A DNA stretch of 40,489 bases from Bacteroidales bacterium (GTDB taxonomy: Bacteria; Bacteroidota; Bacteroidia; Bacteroidales; UBA932), in the NCBI GenBank assembly GCA_017553545.1, contig JAFZKT010000049.1, positions 1 through 40,489 of the forward strand, in the 5' to 3' direction. A model generated the notes under the pieces. It searched no databases. It was given only the letters and a program-made list of their open reading frames with translations, and was not told the DNA's origin. Within the stretch, counting starts at the first letter, position 1. Each line of letters begins with the position of its first letter. Below, in pieces: positions 39,996 through 40,489 of the stretch. The translations under genes were made by a program, and so were the position numbers.

Positions 39996-40489
39996 ATGGC
40001 AACAACTGCTGATCTGAAGAACGGAATGTACATCATGTTCAACGGAAAACCCTGTGTGGTGGTGTACTTCCAGCACGTGAAACCCGGCAAGGGCCCGGCC
40101 TTTGTCAAAACCAAACTGCGCAACCTGGAAAACGGCCGCATCCTGGAGAACACCTTCACCGCGGGCGTAAAACTGGACACCATCAGCGTAGAGCGTCGTC
40201 CCTATCAGTTCCTGTATGACGACGGCGAGTCCTTCAACTTCATGCACGAAGAGACTTATGAGCAGATTACCCTTCCCCACGACGTAGTGGAGAACGCGGA
40301 CCTGATGAAGGAAGGCCAGCGCGTGGAAATGATGTTCCTCACCGAACCCGAAGAACGCTGCCTCACCTGCGAACTTCCCACCTATGTGACCCTGGAGGTT
40401 ACCTACAGCGAGCCCGCCGTGAAAGGCAACACAGCCTCCACCAGCGCCCTGAAGGAAGTCACCCTGGAGACCGGCGCCAAGATCATGGT
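39996..40489 (+). CDS. efp: Elongation factor P (3' end beyond the window)
   Basis: The first 164 residues of about 188; the frame is open to the last base. EF-P relieves ribosomes stalled at polyproline. MATTADLKNGMYIMFNGKP opens the KOW-like domain I; KPGKGPAFVKTK holds the tip lysine (Lys32) that is modified in many bacteria; RRPYQFLYDDGESFNFM begins the OB domains. No epmAB or ymfI/earP-like modification gene is seen in the window. It starts a new transcript after the palindromic element. Confidence 0.95.
   Translation, partial: MATTADLKNGMYIMFNGKPCVVVYFQHVKPGKGPAFVKTKLRNLENGRILENTFTAGVKLDTISVERRPYQFLYDDGESFNFMHEETYEQITLPHDVVENADLMKEGQRVEMMFLTEPEERCLTCELPTYVTLEVTYSEPAVKGNTASTSALKEVTLETGAKIM

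Noticed and set aside
37916-40183. Long open frame antisense to the histidine kinase and efp
   Set aside because: It mirrors the GC-rich codon pattern of the sense genes and spans three unrelated transcripts.
1-40489. tRNA or rRNA genes
   Set aside because: I saw no cloverleaf with GTTCGA-type T-loops and no rRNA-like sequence, though without a scan a divergent one could be missed.

Overview
This is a piece of a Bacteroidales-type (Bacteroidota) chromosome with an unusually high GC content for the order. Evidence: the promoters match the Bacteroidota pattern (TTTG near -33, TAnnTTTG near -7) rather than TTGACA/TATAAT; several Bacteroidota-restricted families are present (DUF4293, DUF3822, DUF4783, BT_3928-type DoxX protein, FISUMP/Big_2 lipoprotein); and the housekeeping order is typical of the group. 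I cannot name the species; an uncultured high-GC gut or rumen Bacteroidales lineage is my guess.

Layout. 1-452: no protein gene; the tail of a G-rich repeat element, an array of four inverted 15-nt boxes, a promoter and a ~190-nt structured RNA. 453-4846: a lower-GC three-gene operon in which a 1137-aa surface lipoprotein (seven Big_2 domains, three fibronectin-like repeats, FISUMP C-terminus) is flanked by two small tail-anchored proteins that look like distant paralogues. It ends at a perfect 39-bp palindrome shared with a convergent AAA ATPase gene (4988-6115). 6116-6591: operator-like dyad and a long imperfect hairpin. 6592-9402 (minus): fabF-prfA-queF. 9522-12136 (plus): DUF4293, nucleotidyltransferase, CPBP protease, FtsB/DivIC-like protein. 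12094-13044 (minus): folP. 13100-14820 (plus): tmk and BT_3928 protein. 14822-15601 (minus): mazG, divergent from a CoA-transferase (15648-16925). 16918-22072 (minus): HerA-like ATPase, CstA, RsmD, DUF3822, unknown membrane-anchored protein. 22208-28243 (plus): NrnA, two FKBP-like lipoproteins, MATE pump, cytidylate-kinase-like protein, serine hydrolase. 28372-32436 (plus): polA, ECF sigma factor, rsmG, rpmH. 32509-36273: unknown protein, GH36 alpha-galactosidase, DUF4783 (minus), rlmH. 36266-39754: large NtrY-like histidine kinase. 39996-end: elongation factor P, cut by the window edge.

Most genes are housekeeping (translation, replication, fatty acid, folate and queuosine synthesis). The remarkable part is the repeat content. 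A family of ~140-220-nt palindromic elements occurs at least three times in full (inside folP, inside nrnA, after the histidine kinase), once cut at the window start and once as a diverged copy before queF. They share a G-rich core, but the outer arms and inner hairpin differ between copies while staying self-complementary, and two copies sit in frame inside conserved genes. The window is also strongly enriched in GGCCGAT/ATCGGCC (halves of the palindrome ATCGGCCGAT, about 50 sites by eye), resembling cyanobacterial HIP1. Two four-box inverted arrays 28 kb apart, and a short palindromic repeat that supplies the rlmH start codon, complete the picture.
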